From Dehalococcoidales bacterium (lineage in GTDB: Bacteria; Chloroflexota; Dehalococcoidia; Dehalococcoidales; RBG-16-60-22): DNA of 6,598 nt. Of the stretch, positions 5,510 to 6,598 are shown in pieces. The notes below the pieces were generated by a model. The model worked only from the letters and a program-made list of their open reading frames with translations. It made no database searches and had not been told where the DNA came from. The translations under genes were made by a program, and so were the position numbers. The stretch spans positions 1-6,598 of the forward strand of contig JAFGPF010000055.1 of NCBI GenBank assembly GCA_016926115.1, read 5' to 3'. The number at the start of each line of letters is the position of its first letter. Positions within the stretch are counted from its first letter, which is position 1.

Positions 5510-6598
5510 ATGAAGAAAACCGGAGCCCAGATAATATGTGAAAGTATGATTGCCGAGGGAGTCGACGTGATGTTCGGTTTCCCCGGAGGCGTTTTACTGC
5601 CGTTTTACGATACGCTGCCCCAGTACCCCCAGATTCGGCACGTACTGGTGCGCCACGAGCAGGGAGCTGCCCATGCCGCCGACGGCTATGCCCGGGCGAC
5701 GGGTAAGGTGGGCGTGTGCATGGCCACTTCCGGGCCGGGTGCTACCAATCTGGTAACCGGCATCGCCAATGCCTATCTCGATTCCGTGCCCATGGTGGCG
5801 CTGACCGGACAGGTAGCCCGGCAGTTTATCGGCAAGGATGCATTCCAGGAGATAGATATTTCCGGCATCACCCTGCCCATCACCAAGCACAGCTACGTTG
5901 CCATGGACGCCGGCGACCTCGCTGGGATATTCAAGGAAGCGTTTCACCTTGCCAGGACGGGGCGACCCGGACCGGTGTTAATCGATTTGCCCAAGGATAC
6001 CCAGACGGACCAGGCGGAATACAAATATCCCGATAAAGTGGACCTGCCCGGCTACAAGATACCCACCCGGGGGCATCCCACCCAGCTTAAGAACGCCGCC
6101 AAATTGATAAGTGAGGCGAAGAAACCCCTCATCATCGCCGGCAGGGGTGTCATCATATCAGGCGCCAGCGAGGAACTGAAGCAGCTCGCCGAAACGGCCC
6201 AGATACCTGTCATCACCACCCTGCTGGGTATCGGAGGTTTTCCGGAGACCCACGTGCTCAGCTACGGCATGGCGGGCATGCACGGCACCGGCTGCGCTAA
6301 TAAGGCGATGGACAGCACCGACCTGATGATTGCCATCGGGATGAGGTTCGACGACCGCGTCACCGGCAAGATAGCCGGGTTCGCGCCCAATGCCAAGATA
6401 ATACACATCGACCTGGACCCCGCGGAAATCGGCAAAAACGTGACGGTAAACGTGCCGATTGTCGGCGACGTCAAGGCGGTACTCCAGGCTTTGAATAAGT
6501 TGATTGAGCCGATGGAACATCTCGACTGGGTCAAGCAGTGCGACGCATGGCTGAAACAGCACCCCCTGGAGGATGTCAACGACAGCGCCGGACTGCTG
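5510..6598 (+). CDS. ilvB: Acetolactate synthase large (catalytic) subunit, 3' end outside window
   Basis: The frame is open from ATG 5510 to the window edge, giving the first 363 residues of a protein usually about 560 long. The enzyme is ThDP-, Mg- and FAD-dependent. It condenses two pyruvates to 2-acetolactate, or pyruvate with 2-ketobutyrate, in the first common step of valine/isoleucine synthesis. Visible are FGFPGG (22-27), VRHEQGAAHAADGYARATG (47-65) with catalytic Glu50, TSGPGATNLVTGIANAYLDS (73-92), DAFQEIDISGITLPITKHSY (110-129) and GRPGPVLIDLPKD (151-163). Then comes the central FAD-type domain with GMHGT and GMRFDDRVTG. The latter pair separates true biosynthetic acetolactate synthase from pyruvate oxidase and glyoxylate carboligase. 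The C-terminal ThDP diphosphate-binding domain lies beyond the window. The start follows AAGGGGA (5498-5504), which overlaps the ilvD stop region, so the two genes form an operon. A regulatory small subunit (ilvN/ilvH) would be expected next. Confidence 0.96.
   Translation, partial: MKKTGAQIICESMIAEGVDVMFGFPGGVLLPFYDTLPQYPQIRHVLVRHEQGAAHAADGYARATGKVGVCMATSGPGATNLVTGIANAYLDSVPMVALTGQVARQFIGKDAFQEIDISGITLPITKHSYVAMDAGDLAGIFKEAFHLARTGRPGPVLIDLPKDTQTDQAEYKYPDKVDLPGYKIPTRGHPTQLKNAAKLISEAKKPLIIAGRGVIISGASEELKQLAETAQIPVITTLLGIGGFPETHVLSYGMAGMHGTGCANKAMDSTDLMIAIGMRFDDRVTGKIAGFAPNAKIIHIDLDPAEIGKNVTVNVPIVGDVKAVLQALNKLIEPMEHLDWVKQCDAWLKQHPLEDVNDSAGLL

Overview
The window is a gene-dense stretch of a bacterial chromosome in which every convincing gene lies on the + strand. 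Most of it is moderately GC-rich (about 60% in a CoA-transferase segment counted by hand). Gene content, a dihydroxy-acid dehydratase of about 551 residues and frequent ATA isoleucine codons would suit an anaerobic, Dehalococcoidia-like Chloroflexota or a similar deep-branching anaerobe. This placement is a weak inference, because there is no rRNA or other decisive marker.

Region 1 (1-3685) reads as one closely spaced gene cluster: the 3' end of a YrdC-family threonylcarbamoyl-AMP synthase gene (tRNA t6A modification), rpiB (ribose-5-phosphate isomerase B family), an acetyl-CoA hydrolase/CoA-transferase, an AT-rich gene for an unrecognised 229-residue protein, and a short-chain dehydrogenase/reductase. 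Gaps are 27 nt or less, and no promoter or terminator is evident between the genes. The CoA-transferase and the SDR could act in the same acyl or hydroxy-acid metabolism, but their substrates cannot be read from the sequence.

Region 2 (3686-3843) is a 158-nt intergenic leader. It holds a good sigma-70-type promoter (TTGACA, 18-nt spacer, extended -10 TATCTT). Downstream of the expected transcription start, but before the next gene, is a compact hairpin followed by a T-tract. That order suggests attenuation of the biosynthetic operon that follows.

Region 3 (3844-6598) is the start of a branched-chain amino-acid operon: ilvD (complete, GTG start) then ilvB (acetolactate synthase large subunit, cut by the window edge after 363 codons). 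These catalyse a late and an early step of valine/isoleucine synthesis; the small subunit and ilvC would be expected downstream.

The main anomaly is the AT-rich gene at 2165-2854. Hand-counted lines within it are roughly one-third GC, it lies between two GC-rich enzyme genes, and it resembles no metabolic family I recognise. Part of it looks like a HIRAN-type DNA-binding fold, and its two halves may be related. It is a candidate for recent acquisition. I saw no CRISPR array, tRNA, rRNA, transposase or other clear mobile-element hallmark.
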